Positions 1 through 5,065 of a stretch of 5,065 nt of DNA are shown one piece after another; the first letter of the stretch is position 1; every line of letters begins with the position of its first letter. The stretch is from Boseongicola sp. SB0675_bin_26 (GTDB lineage Bacteria > Pseudomonadota > Alphaproteobacteria > Rhodobacterales > Rhodobacteraceae). The notes below the pieces were generated by a model. The model saw only the letters and a program-made list of their open reading frames with translations. It was not told where the DNA came from and made no database searches. Location: positions 1 through 5,065 of the forward strand of contig VYCX01000140.1 of NCBI GenBank assembly GCA_009843725.1, in the 5' to 3' direction. The translations under genes were made by a program, and so were the position numbers.

Positions 1-395
1 CCCGGAAGCCGCCGAAAAAGGCCGAATCCGAGCTTGACTCGAAACATGGATGCTTGGTATTCGGTGCTCTGCGTCGAAATTCCGAAAACAGCTGACACGC
101 CCTTGTCGGCAAGTTCTTGGGACAGATCACGAAACGCGCAGGATTGCGGCGTGCAGCCCCTTGCGCCGGGGATGTCATCCCAACCGTCAGGCAGTGGCAC
201 GTCCGGTCGACCGGTCATCGGATAGAAATAGAGAACGCTCCAGCCCCTCAGATGTCCCGGATTCACCTGGCCGCCACGTGTCGAGGGCAGAGGCACGCTT
301 GGCATGGACATACCCTCCAGGTGGCTGGCCGATCCGTCATCGACTGGAGCGGGGATCGCTCGCCAATCCACCGCTTCGAGAATTTTCTGGTTCAT
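1..395 (-). CDS. BCP/AhpC-TSA-type peroxiredoxin, C-terminus beyond the left edge
   Basis: This is a thiol peroxidase of the thioredoxin fold, expected to reduce hydrogen peroxide or organic peroxides in the cytoplasm. The minus strand reads from an ATG at 395 without a stop to base 1, giving 131 visible residues. A beta strand (WSVLYFYP, about 52-59) is followed by a TGRP...PLPDGWDDIPGARG stretch and then GCTPQSCAFRD (80-90). By analogy with E. coli BCP (GCTVQAC), Cys81 would be the peroxidatic cysteine and Cys86, five residues later, the resolving one. A second strand, VFGIST (103-108), and a YQ helix start also fit. The gene has no strong Shine-Dalgarno; GAGAG lies about 7 bases upstream, inside the end of the preceding micro-ORF, so translational coupling is possible. 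One oddity: after RVKLGFGLF, where family members usually continue with Ser-Asp, this protein has Arg-Arg, so a divergence or frameshift right at the window edge cannot be excluded. The family call is firm; the intactness of the gene is unknown. Confidence 0.88.
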   Translation of the reverse strand, partial: MNQKILEAVDWRAIPAPVDDGSASHLEGMSMPSVPLPSTRGGQVNPGHLRGWSVLYFYPMTGRPDVPLPDGWDDIPGARGCTPQSCAFRDLSQELADKGVSAVFGISTQSTEYQASMFRVKLGFGLFRRLP

Positions 396-478
396 TGGCC
401 GCTCTCAAGCAGATACAGCGCAAAAGAACCAAGAGCCGCGCCAAAGAACAAGTCCGTCCAGCCATTCGACTTGTTCAT
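392..478 (-). CDS. Possible 28-residue membrane micro-ORF overlapping the peroxiredoxin start
   Basis: A short reading frame starts at an ATG at 478 and ends with a TGA at 394-392. That stop shares four bases (ATGA) with the peroxiredoxin start codon. The predicted peptide starts MNKSNGWTDL, then has a hydrophobic run (FFGAALGSFALYLL, about 11-24) and a short polar end (ESGQ). This looks like a single membrane segment. The frame is open for roughly 96 further bases upstream but shows no better start, and I see no good Shine-Dalgarno before the ATG. I do not recognise a family. The ATGA overlap and the clean hydrophobic pattern argue that it may be translated and coupled to the peroxiredoxin. 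The alternative is that this is just the untranslated leader of that gene. Confidence 0.35.
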   Translation of the reverse strand: MNKSNGWTDLFFGAALGSFALYLLESGQ

Positions 479-604
479 CGCGCGACCGCGGGTGCGGATG
501 CCACCTCGCCGCGTTGTGGAAACCGGAGACAGCGAGATGCATGGAACGGGAATCCCGGCAATCCTTCCCTTCCCTCAGGAGAGGGCATCCTGCATGGTGG
601 GCAG
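479..604. promoter_or_regulatory. Divergent intergenic region between the peroxiredoxin and SnoaL-like genes
   Basis: These 126 bases separate two divergent transcription units and should hold both promoters. No sigma70 box pair is convincing: TTGTGG at 514-519 has only ATGCAT at 537-542 as a partner. Two small palindromes are visible. CGGGA-A-TCCCG at 547-557 could be a regulator half-site pair. CCCTC-AGGA-GAGGG at 572-585 could form a short hairpin. Both are short enough to occur by chance in GC-rich DNA. Confidence 0.3.
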
Positions 605-608
605 ATGA
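572..608 (+). promoter_or_regulatory. Leader with Shine-Dalgarno hairpin and 4-codon mini-ORF before the SnoaL-like gene
   Basis: The purine run AGGAGAGGG (577-585) is the best ribosome binding site here, but it lies 19 bases before the ATG at 605, too far to serve it directly. It is spaced 8 bases from an out-of-frame ATG at 594, which encodes only MVGR and stops at TGA 606-608, overlapping the ATG at 605 as ATGA. The same purine run forms the loop and 3' arm of a CCCTC/GAGGG hairpin. A weaker GGTGGG sits at 596-601, about 4 bases from the 605 start. Either the gene uses that weak site, or ribosomes reach it through the mini-ORF. Confidence 0.3.
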
Positions 609-1603
609 GCGAGATACAAAGTGCCAAGTCCCTGATCACGGCGTTTGCCGTCGGCCTGGATGCTGCGGCACCGGGCGAAGAGGCGAGGGTGGTCTTTCGC
701 GAATTCTCCGGGGACGGGCTTGCCTACCGCGGGGTTCACCCTTTCAACATTCAGACGGGTCCTGACAGCGTGGCAGACCATGTCTGGTCACCTTTGAAGG
801 CGGCCATGCCGCTCTTGCAAAGGCGCAAGGACATCTGTCTCTGCGGTCACAACAACCTGCCGGGGCGATCGGGACTCTGGGTTGTCGAAATGGGCAACCT
901 GCTGGGCGACTTCACGCGAGACTGGCTGGGCATCCCGGCAACAGGCAAAGCCACATACATTCCTTACGTGTCATTCTACCGAATCGAGGACGACAGGATC
1001 GTCGAGATGGTCGAGTTCCTGGACGTCCTCGCCGCATTGACCCAAGCCGGGCTGAACCCTTGGCTGCAAGATCACACAGGGGGCTTCATGATGTCGCCGG
1101 GGCCGCGCACCCATGACGGGCTGCTTGACGGCCAGCAGGATGCTGCGGCGACCGAAAGAACATTCGCGCTTACGCATGAGATGTTGGCGGACCTGGCGAA
1201 GTCCTATACCTCTCCTGCCGAGCACATGAAAAGATACTGGCACGACGAAATGAACTGGTTCGGCCCGACCGGTATCGGGGCCTCCCTGGGCTTTGCCGGC
1301 TACCGGCGCGGCCATACGGGGCCGTTTGAGCGCAAGCTCGACACGGTCGACATCCTGCATGAAGAGGTGACCGTTGCCGAAGGCAATTTCAGCGCCGTCA
1401 TGTGGTGGCCCTGTCTCAGAATGCGCAACACCGGTGACTACATGGGCGTCCCTGCCAATGACTCCGTGGCCGAGATGCGCGTCGTCGATGTCTATCGCCG
1501 CGACGGCGACAAACTGGCCGAAAACTGGATCTTCATCGACATGCTGCATTTCCTGAAGGATCAGGGTGTCGACGTTCTGGCAAATCTCCAGAGAGGCGCT
1601 TGA
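605..1603 (+). CDS. Two-domain SnoaL-like (NTF2-fold) ester cyclase family protein
   Basis: The protein has 332 residues and two tandem SnoaL-like domains. The SnoaL family includes polyketide ester cyclases as well as many small hydrolase or isomerase relatives of unknown substrate, so a specific reaction cannot be given. Domain 1 spans about 27-150 and ends in the typical DWLGIPATGKAT...FYRIEDDRIVEMVEFLDVLAAL pattern (106-145). Domain 2 spans about 185-325, with a conserved-looking YWHDEMNWFGPTGIG start (211-225) and an ending with MGVPANDSVAEMRVVDVYRRDGDKL...WIFIDMLHFL (280-317). There is no signal peptide or membrane segment, so it is probably cytoplasmic. I chose the ATG at 605 because it opens the domain homology and lies downstream of the leader. 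The frame stays open back to base 50, but that part is antisense to the peroxiredoxin and is not SnoaL-like. A decayed relative lies directly downstream, suggesting a former pair of such proteins. Confidence 0.85.
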   Translation: MSEIQSAKSLITAFAVGLDAAAPGEEARVVFREFSGDGLAYRGVHPFNIQTGPDSVADHVWSPLKAAMPLLQRRKDICLCGHNNLPGRSGLWVVEMGNLLGDFTRDWLGIPATGKATYIPYVSFYRIEDDRIVEMVEFLDVLAALTQAGLNPWLQDHTGGFMMSPGPRTHDGLLDGQQDAAATERTFALTHEMLADLAKSYTSPAEHMKRYWHDEMNWFGPTGIGASLGFAGYRRGHTGPFERKLDTVDILHEEVTVAEGNFSAVMWWPCLRMRNTGDYMGVPANDSVAEMRVVDVYRRDGDKLAENWIFIDMLHFLKDQGVDVLANLQRGA

Positions 1604-1635
1604 CTTGACGGTTTGTGCTTAGGCGCGATTCCGGC

Positions 1636-1641
1636 AAGGAG
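1636..1641 (+). promoter_or_regulatory. Shine-Dalgarno of the decayed SnoaL-like gene
   Basis: AAGGAG stands 11 bases before a GTG at 1653, where an open frame begins. It marks the likely former start of the downstream pseudogene, 32 bases after the stop of the intact SnoaL-like gene. Confidence 0.4.
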
Positions 1642-1652
1642 ATCATCCCGCG

Positions 1653-2220
1653 GTGGCCCTGATACGGAGTCGCATGCCAGCCTGTTTCGAAGTTTCTTCG
1701 GCGAACCATTTGCACGACCGCGCCGCGCGCTTCCCGGATGACTTTCGGTCGGCGGAGAGCACTGCCCGCCTTGATCCCGATTTTGGCAATGTCGTCGATT
1801 GCATGGTCGATTGTCGTGCGCCATGCGGCTTGGTCCTTTGCGGCAATGGCTTGCAGACTGGCAGCCAGAAGATCAGCGCCAATGCGTGCACCGCACGACC
1901 GGCGCCTTTCCCGACGTCACTTCGCACGCGGAAGAGGCAATCCGGGCGGGCGATGAAGAGGTCGGCTTTCATGCTTCGTACCGGACGCGCACCGTCGAGA
2001 CGACCACGTGCCAAAACCGTTGCGGCTCCCCGACAGGTGCCAGGATCAGCCTTCTCGCGATTGCCAACGGTTCGCATGTCCATGATCGGCGCTCCACTTG
2101 AGAGACTCCTCCGTTGCCAAGCCAGGTTCTTGATCACCGTTGCACGCCCATTGGTCTACGTCTCCTGGAAGTGCTCGCGCGCGGACAACAGTGTCGACGG
2201 CGCGCTTCCGAGATGCCGAT
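1653..2220 (+). pseudogene. Frameshifted SnoaL-like (NTF2-fold) gene remnant
   Basis: No single frame gives a plausible protein here, but pieces in successive frames line up with one SnoaL-like domain. The frame opened by GTG 1653 yields LDPDFGNVVDCMVD (around 1770-1815), like the FxxxVDYI start of this family. A second frame (about 1875-2101) gives the clearest part: TTGAFPDVTSHAEEAIRAGD, then EEVGFHASYRT, then SPTGARISLLAIANGSHVHD. These match the FPD, GD..GFxxSHR, PTGxR and IANCxVxD elements of SnoaL proteins. That frame stops at 2101, and a third frame at 2098 continues with LRDSSVAK, like the usual WLVRDxxAIVxxLG ending, before a stop at 2122-2124. At least two indels are therefore needed. 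I infer a decayed neighbour paralogue of the intact gene. Sequencing error is an alternative, but several separate shifts make it less likely. The right boundary is approximate. Confidence 0.55.
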
Positions 2221-2222
2221 CC

Positions 2223-2228
2223 GGGGAG
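2223..2228 (+). promoter_or_regulatory. Shine-Dalgarno before the 33-residue ORF
   Basis: GGGGAG lies 11 bases before the ATG at 2240. It is one of the better ribosome binding sites on the plus strand of this window and is the main reason to take the following short frame seriously. Confidence 0.35.
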
Positions 2229-2239
2229 ACGTAGGCTTC

Positions 2240-2341
2240 ATGCCAAGATTCCAGTTGAACGGGCTCGGCGCCGCGGACAGCGATGGCACGGCCAAGATTG
2301 GGACTGTTGGTCGCGACGGGATGATCGCGGACGTGACCTGA
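2240..2341 (+). pseudogene. 33-residue fragment resembling the N-terminus of a fumarylacetoacetate hydrolase family protein
   Basis: The frame runs from ATG 2240 to TGA 2339-2341. The product begins MPRFQLNGLG and ends in a GTAKIGTVGRDGMIADVT stretch. This is the kind of small N-terminal sheet (a strand, G..., DG.I.D) seen ahead of the catalytic domain in fumarylacetoacetate hydrolase (FAH)-type enzymes, which normally have well over 200 residues. None of the metal-binding catalytic domain is present: the frame ends 16 bases before the 3' end of the convergent propeller gene. I infer that the rest of the gene was lost, perhaps in the event that brought the propeller gene next to it. The match is short and judged by eye, so an unrelated small protein or chance ORF is possible. 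Confidence 0.3.
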
Positions 2342-2357
2342 AGCCGGGGAACCGAAT

Positions 2358-3308
2358 TCAGAAGAAACCTACCGATTCACATCCCACGCCGGCCATGAGC
2401 TTTCTGCTGGTCTGCCGATTCTCAAGATCGAGCACATGGATGGTGCCGTCGCCCTGGCAGGCAATGAACAGTTCGTTGCCGCGAAAAGCCATGTCCATTG
2501 GTTGGCGCCCGACCGGAATGGCAGTCTGGCACTGGAAGTCCGCGTCGATCAGGAGCGCACGGTCTCCGGCCATGCTGGTAAGCGCGAGCACATTGAAGTC
2601 CGGAGAATAGCGCGCGATTTGCGCGGGCTCTTCCAATCCCTCCAAGGGCAGGGTCTCCGAAACCTCCCCAAGTTCCGCGTCAATCAGAAACAGTGCGGTC
2701 GCCTCATCATCAACGGCAATGACCGTCTTGCCGTCAGCCGAGACCGCCAGCCCGCCAAGCGCATGGGGAGTCTTGATCTGATCCCGCAGCTTCCGGGCCT
2801 TCAAGTCAAGCACGGAGACGGAGCAATCCTCTTCGTTCTCGGTGTAAATGCGCGTTCCGTCCGGGGAAATCTCAAGCCGATGGCATTTGCAGGATCCGGC
2901 GTCAATCGTGTCGATGAGCGCATTTTTGTCCGGGTCGATGATCGCGACGACGCCACTGTCTTCGCAAGTAACGCAGATCAGTCCGTCCGGTCCAAAGCGC
3001 ATGGTGTGAGGGGCTGCAAGCGGGCTGACGTCGATGTCCGCGATGTGGCTTCGGGCGTGGACATCAATCACGACGATCTGATGGCCCGGATTGGGGTTGT
3101 TTCCGTGTATGCCGTCACCGAAAATCGGTACATAGGCGCGCGATGTTTCCGGGCGGACCAGCAGTTCGTGAACGGTCTTCGGAAAGCCGTCCAGGACAGT
3201 CTCGATTTCACCTGTTTCCACGTCGAGAAACAGGATCTGACAGCCGAGTTTGTCGACGGCGATGCATCCGTGCGCTGTTGAGGCCGCTGTGCCTTTGGGA
3301 TTGCGCAC
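2358..3308 (-). CDS. YVTN/YncE-type seven-bladed beta-propeller protein
   Basis: The protein has 316 residues made of repeats of about 40 residues, each with a pattern like SPDGxxxY...xxVSVxDLxxxxxxxxI. Blades fall roughly at 14-53, 57-100, 101-140, 142-181, 184-226, 229-266 and 268-305. Diagnostic stretches are AYVPIFGDGIHGNNPNPGH (58-76), RFGPDGLICVTCED (104-117), ISPDGTRIYTENEED (147-161) and QPMDMAFRGNELFIACQGDG (269-288). Family members are binding scaffolds, often periplasmic or linked to redox proteins, and their ligand is seldom known. Here I see no signal peptide, which suggests a cytoplasmic protein unless the true start lies upstream. The GTG at 3308 is supported by GGGAG at 3315-3319, 6 bases away. 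Ten cysteines, including Cys140-Lys-Cys142-His143, are unusual for this family, which commonly has no cysteines at that spot. The gene ends convergently with the plus-strand fragment; no hairpin terminator is evident between them. Confidence 0.85.
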   Translation of the reverse strand: MRNPKGTAASTAHGCIAVDKLGCQILFLDVETGEIETVLDGFPKTVHELLVRPETSRAYVPIFGDGIHGNNPNPGHQIVVIDVHARSHIADIDVSPLAAPHTMRFGPDGLICVTCEDSGVVAIIDPDKNALIDTIDAGSCKCHRLEISPDGTRIYTENEEDCSVSVLDLKARKLRDQIKTPHALGGLAVSADGKTVIAVDDEATALFLIDAELGEVSETLPLEGLEEPAQIARYSPDFNVLALTSMAGDRALLIDADFQCQTAIPVGRQPMDMAFRGNELFIACQGDGTIHVLDLENRQTSRKLMAGVGCESVGFF

Positions 3309-3314
3309 TGTGAA

Positions 3315-3319
3315 CTCCC
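3315..3319 (-). promoter_or_regulatory. Shine-Dalgarno of the beta-propeller gene
   Basis: GGGAG on the minus strand lies 6 bases before the GTG at 3308 and decides in favour of that non-ATG start over internal codons. Confidence 0.6.
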
Positions 3320-3504
3320 TGCTTGTTCCGATGATGCTTGCATCGATGCCCGCGCGATGATGTTGCGAACGGTCCCGAGCCAGTCAACCAACCTCTCGAG
3401 TCCTTGGGCAGCGTCTGTGGCAGAAGTGGTCTTGGTCCAGGAAAAGGCGGATTCAGGATCTTGATCGCCGACCATTGCGTGTCCGTCAACTTGACTTGAT
3501 GCAT
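3320..3504 (-). pseudogene. Possible relic of an IS5-like transposase N-terminus
   Basis: From ATG 3504 the minus strand encodes MHQVKLTDTQWSAIKIL, closely resembling the LTDxQWxxIxxLLP opening of IS5-superfamily transposases. After about 25 residues the similarity fades, and the expected ADNRxFVNGILWVLRTGAPWRDLP region is missing. In another frame, a stretch NIIARASMQASSEQAG (about 3325-3372) is vaguely like the STIVRAHQHAAG motif found later in such transposases. If both matches are real, this is a scar with a large internal deletion, not a functional element. I see no terminal inverted repeats or target duplication. The evidence is short motifs only. Confidence 0.25.
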
Positions 3505-3677
3505 GTCCGACGGTCGCCAGTACCGTTCCCGGGCGGTTTCCTACCGTTCCTTGTGGGATTTTCCGTCTTGTGCCCGCTTGGAGCGGAAAGTGCCGCATTC
3601 ATGCAAGCCGTTCAGTTCCTGCGCCAAGCTCCAAGGCTTCGGAAAGGCGCGCGCCCGTGCCGGCCGCACCGCGACCG

Positions 3678-4607
3678 CTACGGCAACACGAGAAGCCAGA
3701 GCCAGACGGTAAAGACTGACAGGGCCGTCCCGAACAGGACCGAAGAAGCGGCAGCGCGCTTTGCCGTACCGTACATGTTCGCGAAAATGTACGTGTTTGC
3801 CCCCGGTGCCATCGTGGCGGTCAGCACGACGGAACGAAACGCGTCCCGGTCAATCGCCATCGCGGATGCAGTGCTCCAGGAGATCACCGGATGGACAAGC
3901 AGGGACACGATGCAGATCAGGGCGATGGCCTTCAGGTCGCCTTCCGGCTTGTAGCGCACCAGGACCCCGCCAAGTCCGAACAAGGCTGCAGGCAGTGCAG
4001 CCGCGGACAGGAGATTGATGGCGTCTGACAGAACGCCCGGAACACCGATTCCGAACATGTTGACCAGGAGGCCCAGGACAATGCCGACGATCAGTGCGTT
4101 GTTGAACATCGCCTTGCCGACATGAAGGGCGGTGCTCATTGGCGACATTCCGGCACCGCGGACGATTTCCATCGCAGTGACACCGACGAAGTAGCAGAAA
4201 GGAGCGTGAAGGGCGACGATTGCGTAGTTGCCGACAAGTGCGTCGGCCCCATAGGCGAGTTCGGTGATGGGCAGGCCAAGCAGGACCGAGTTCGAGAACA
4301 TGCAACAGAAGCCGATCGCGACCGCATCTGGCCAAGGGCGTCCAATGAGCAGGCGGCCAAGAACAAGCCCGAGCAGGAATCCTGACGCTGCGCCCGTGTA
4401 GAAGCTCAGGAGCAGGGGGATGTCGAAGCCCTTGTCGAGATCAATCGAGGACAACGCGTTGAAGAGGAGGCACGGGATCGCGAAGTTCTGCGTGAACTTC
4501 ATGAGGGCGTCGACACCGCCGTCGCTGAAGAAGCCTTTCCAGACCGCAAAGTACCCGGCCCCTATGACCAGGAAGACGGGTACCACAACGTCCAGAAGCG
4601 CCTGCAC
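3678..4607 (-). CDS. AEC (auxin efflux carrier) family transporter
   Basis: The protein is an inner-membrane permease of 309 residues, the usual length for bacterial AEC-family carriers. These move small organic acids or related metabolites, but the substrate cannot be read from sequence. About ten membrane segments are visible, near 5-23, 36-54, 64-88, 95-115, 127-148, 165-186, 196-216, 226-246, 257-279 and 287-307. They fall into two groups of five around a polar loop at 150-163. The N-terminus (LLDVVVPVFLVIGAGYFA) is typical. The broken helices FAIPCLLFNAL (42-52) and MAPGANTYIFANMYG (266-280) correspond to the crossover motifs of the two halves. The start is GTG 4607, only 3 bases after the stop of the upstream hydrolase gene and without a clear Shine-Dalgarno of its own, so it is probably translated by coupling with that gene. 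This supports a shared operon. The gene ends in TAG; no terminator is obvious beyond it. Confidence 0.9.
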   Translation of the reverse strand: MQALLDVVVPVFLVIGAGYFAVWKGFFSDGGVDALMKFTQNFAIPCLLFNALSSIDLDKGFDIPLLLSFYTGAASGFLLGLVLGRLLIGRPWPDAVAIGFCCMFSNSVLLGLPITELAYGADALVGNYAIVALHAPFCYFVGVTAMEIVRGAGMSPMSTALHVGKAMFNNALIVGIVLGLLVNMFGIGVPGVLSDAINLLSAAALPAALFGLGGVLVRYKPEGDLKAIALICIVSLLVHPVISWSTASAMAIDRDAFRSVVLTATMAPGANTYIFANMYGTAKRAAASSVLFGTALSVFTVWLWLLVLP

Positions 4608-4610
4608 CGC

Positions 4611-5065
4611 TCAGCCGGAAATTGTAAGGCGCATGCCGTCATAGGCCGGCTCGACGTTGTCCGGTGTCTCGGCAGTCAGCGTGTCGTAGTCGAGGTCAAT
4701 GTGCATGTTGGTGAGGATGGCACGCCTGGGCGCCGCGCGTTCGATCCAGCCAAGCGTGCGCTCGAGATGTGCGTGGGTCGGGTGCGGGTCGCGGCGGAGC
4801 GCATCGACAACCCAGATGTCCAGACCTTCGAGATTCGCCCAGGCGTCGTCATTGATCTCGGCCACGTCGGGCAAGTAGGCAAATTCGCCAATCCTGAACC
4901 CGAGCGCGTCAATCGAGCCGTGGCTCACGCGGATAGGCTGAAACGTGATCCTGCCGCCTTCGCCGTCAACGTTAACGTTGCCCTTGATCGTGTGCATCTC
5001 GAGAATTGGCGGGTATGGCGAACCTTCCGGTTGCGTGAAGGCGTAGCCGAAGCCCGAATACAGCC
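4611..5065 (-). CDS. PhnP-like metallo-beta-lactamase-fold hydrolase, N-terminus beyond the right edge
   Basis: The minus strand is open from the right edge to a TGA at 4613-4611, showing 150 C-terminal residues. The reading begins in the middle of the protein with LYSGFGYAFTQP and PYPPILE, so the methionine at 4997 is internal. Metal-ligand positions expected for the PhnP-like branch are visible: His in RVSHGS, Asp in AYLPDVAEI, and a final His in LTNMHIDLDYDTL. The segment DALRRDPHPTHAHLERTL is also typical. The first HxHxDH motif must lie outside the window. PhnP itself cleaves cyclic ribose phosphates in phosphonate breakdown, but many relatives have other or unknown phosphodiester substrates and no phn genes are seen here, so I give no symbol. 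The gene is directly followed by the AEC transporter with a 3-base gap, a strong sign of co-transcription. Confidence 0.87.
   Translation of the reverse strand, partial: LYSGFGYAFTQPEGSPYPPILEMHTIKGNVNVDGEGGRITFQPIRVSHGSIDALGFRIGEFAYLPDVAEINDDAWANLEGLDIWVVDALRRDPHPTHAHLERTLGWIERAAPRRAILTNMHIDLDYDTLTAETPDNVEPAYDGMRLTISG

Larger units (their letters stand above)
3309..3677. other. 369-base gap between the AEC transporter and propeller genes
   Basis: No reading frame on either strand gives a recognisable intact protein. On the minus strand a weak insertion-sequence relic starts at 3504. Two short palindromes occur, GTCAA-C-TTGAC at 3485-3495 and GGCGCGCGCC at 3646-3655. The latter has no loop and no following T run, so it is not a convincing terminator for the transporter gene. 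The promoter of the propeller gene should lie in this gap; TTGACG on the minus strand (around 3488-3493) is a possible -35 box, without a good -10 partner. Confidence 0.5.

Noticed and set aside
547..557. CGGGA-A-TCCCG palindrome as a regulator site
   Set aside because: It is kept only as a remark in the intergenic entry, because an 11-base palindrome without a known consensus or repeat is weak evidence.
971..1549. 192-codon minus-strand frame
   Set aside because: It is a complementary-strand shadow of the SnoaL-like gene; its product resembles nothing I know.
50..1603. 517-codon plus-strand open frame covering the intact SnoaL-like gene and everything to its left
   Set aside because: Codons before 605 are antisense to the peroxiredoxin and the product there is arginine- and proline-rich without SnoaL similarity. 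The real start is taken as 605.
1643..2137. 164-codon minus-strand frame opposite the SnoaL remnant
   Set aside because: The sequence is basic and low in pattern, and the plus strand here carries recognisable SnoaL motifs, so this is read as an antisense shadow.
2436..3281. 281-codon plus-strand frame
   Set aside because: It lies wholly inside the propeller gene on the opposite strand, which shows clear repeats; the plus-strand product has no domain pattern.
3485..3495. GTCAA-C-TTGAC inverted repeat
   Set aside because: It is short and falls inside the possible transposase start; no second copy supports an operator.
3646..3655. GGCGCGCGCC palindrome after the AEC transporter gene
   Set aside because: It has no loop and no T run on the minus strand, so it does not look like a Rho-independent terminator; such palindromes are common in GC-rich DNA.
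3850..4335. 161-codon minus-strand frame
   Set aside because: It is a frame-shifted reading of the AEC transporter with an arginine-rich, non-membrane product.

Overview
The window looks like chromosomal DNA of a GC-rich alphaproteobacterium. A Rhodobacteraceae/Roseobacter-type host is my inference, based on the base composition, frequent GTG starts and the flavour of the protein families. I see no rRNA, tRNA, CRISPR array or intact insertion sequence.

Left part (1-604): a BCP-type peroxiredoxin gene on the minus strand runs off the left edge. It overlaps by 4 bases (ATGA) a possible 28-residue membrane micro-ORF. About 126 bases then separate this minus-strand pair from a divergent plus-strand gene.

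Plus-strand part (605-2341): an intact gene for a two-domain SnoaL-like (NTF2-fold) protein is followed by what I read as a decayed second SnoaL-like gene, whose recognisable pieces lie in different reading frames. Next is a 33-codon ORF with its own good ribosome binding site, whose product resembles only the N-terminal strip of a fumarylacetoacetate-hydrolase-type protein. This stretch looks like a catabolic or tailoring cluster that is being lost.

Minus-strand part (2358-5065): reading right to left, a PhnP-like metallo-beta-lactamase-fold hydrolase (N-terminus beyond the right edge) is followed after 3 bases by an AEC-family transporter. About 370 bases without a convincing intact gene come next, with a faint IS5-like transposase start. 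Then comes a YVTN/YncE-type beta-propeller protein, whose 3' end converges with the plus-strand fragment at about 2341.

The hydrolase and transporter are probably one transcriptional unit. The propeller has its own Shine-Dalgarno sequence after the relic-containing gap and may be transcribed separately. I find no convincing evidence for a wholly new system. The most informative points are the gene decay on the plus strand, the unlisted edge-running peroxiredoxin with its overlapping micro-ORF, and the cysteine-rich variant of the propeller protein.
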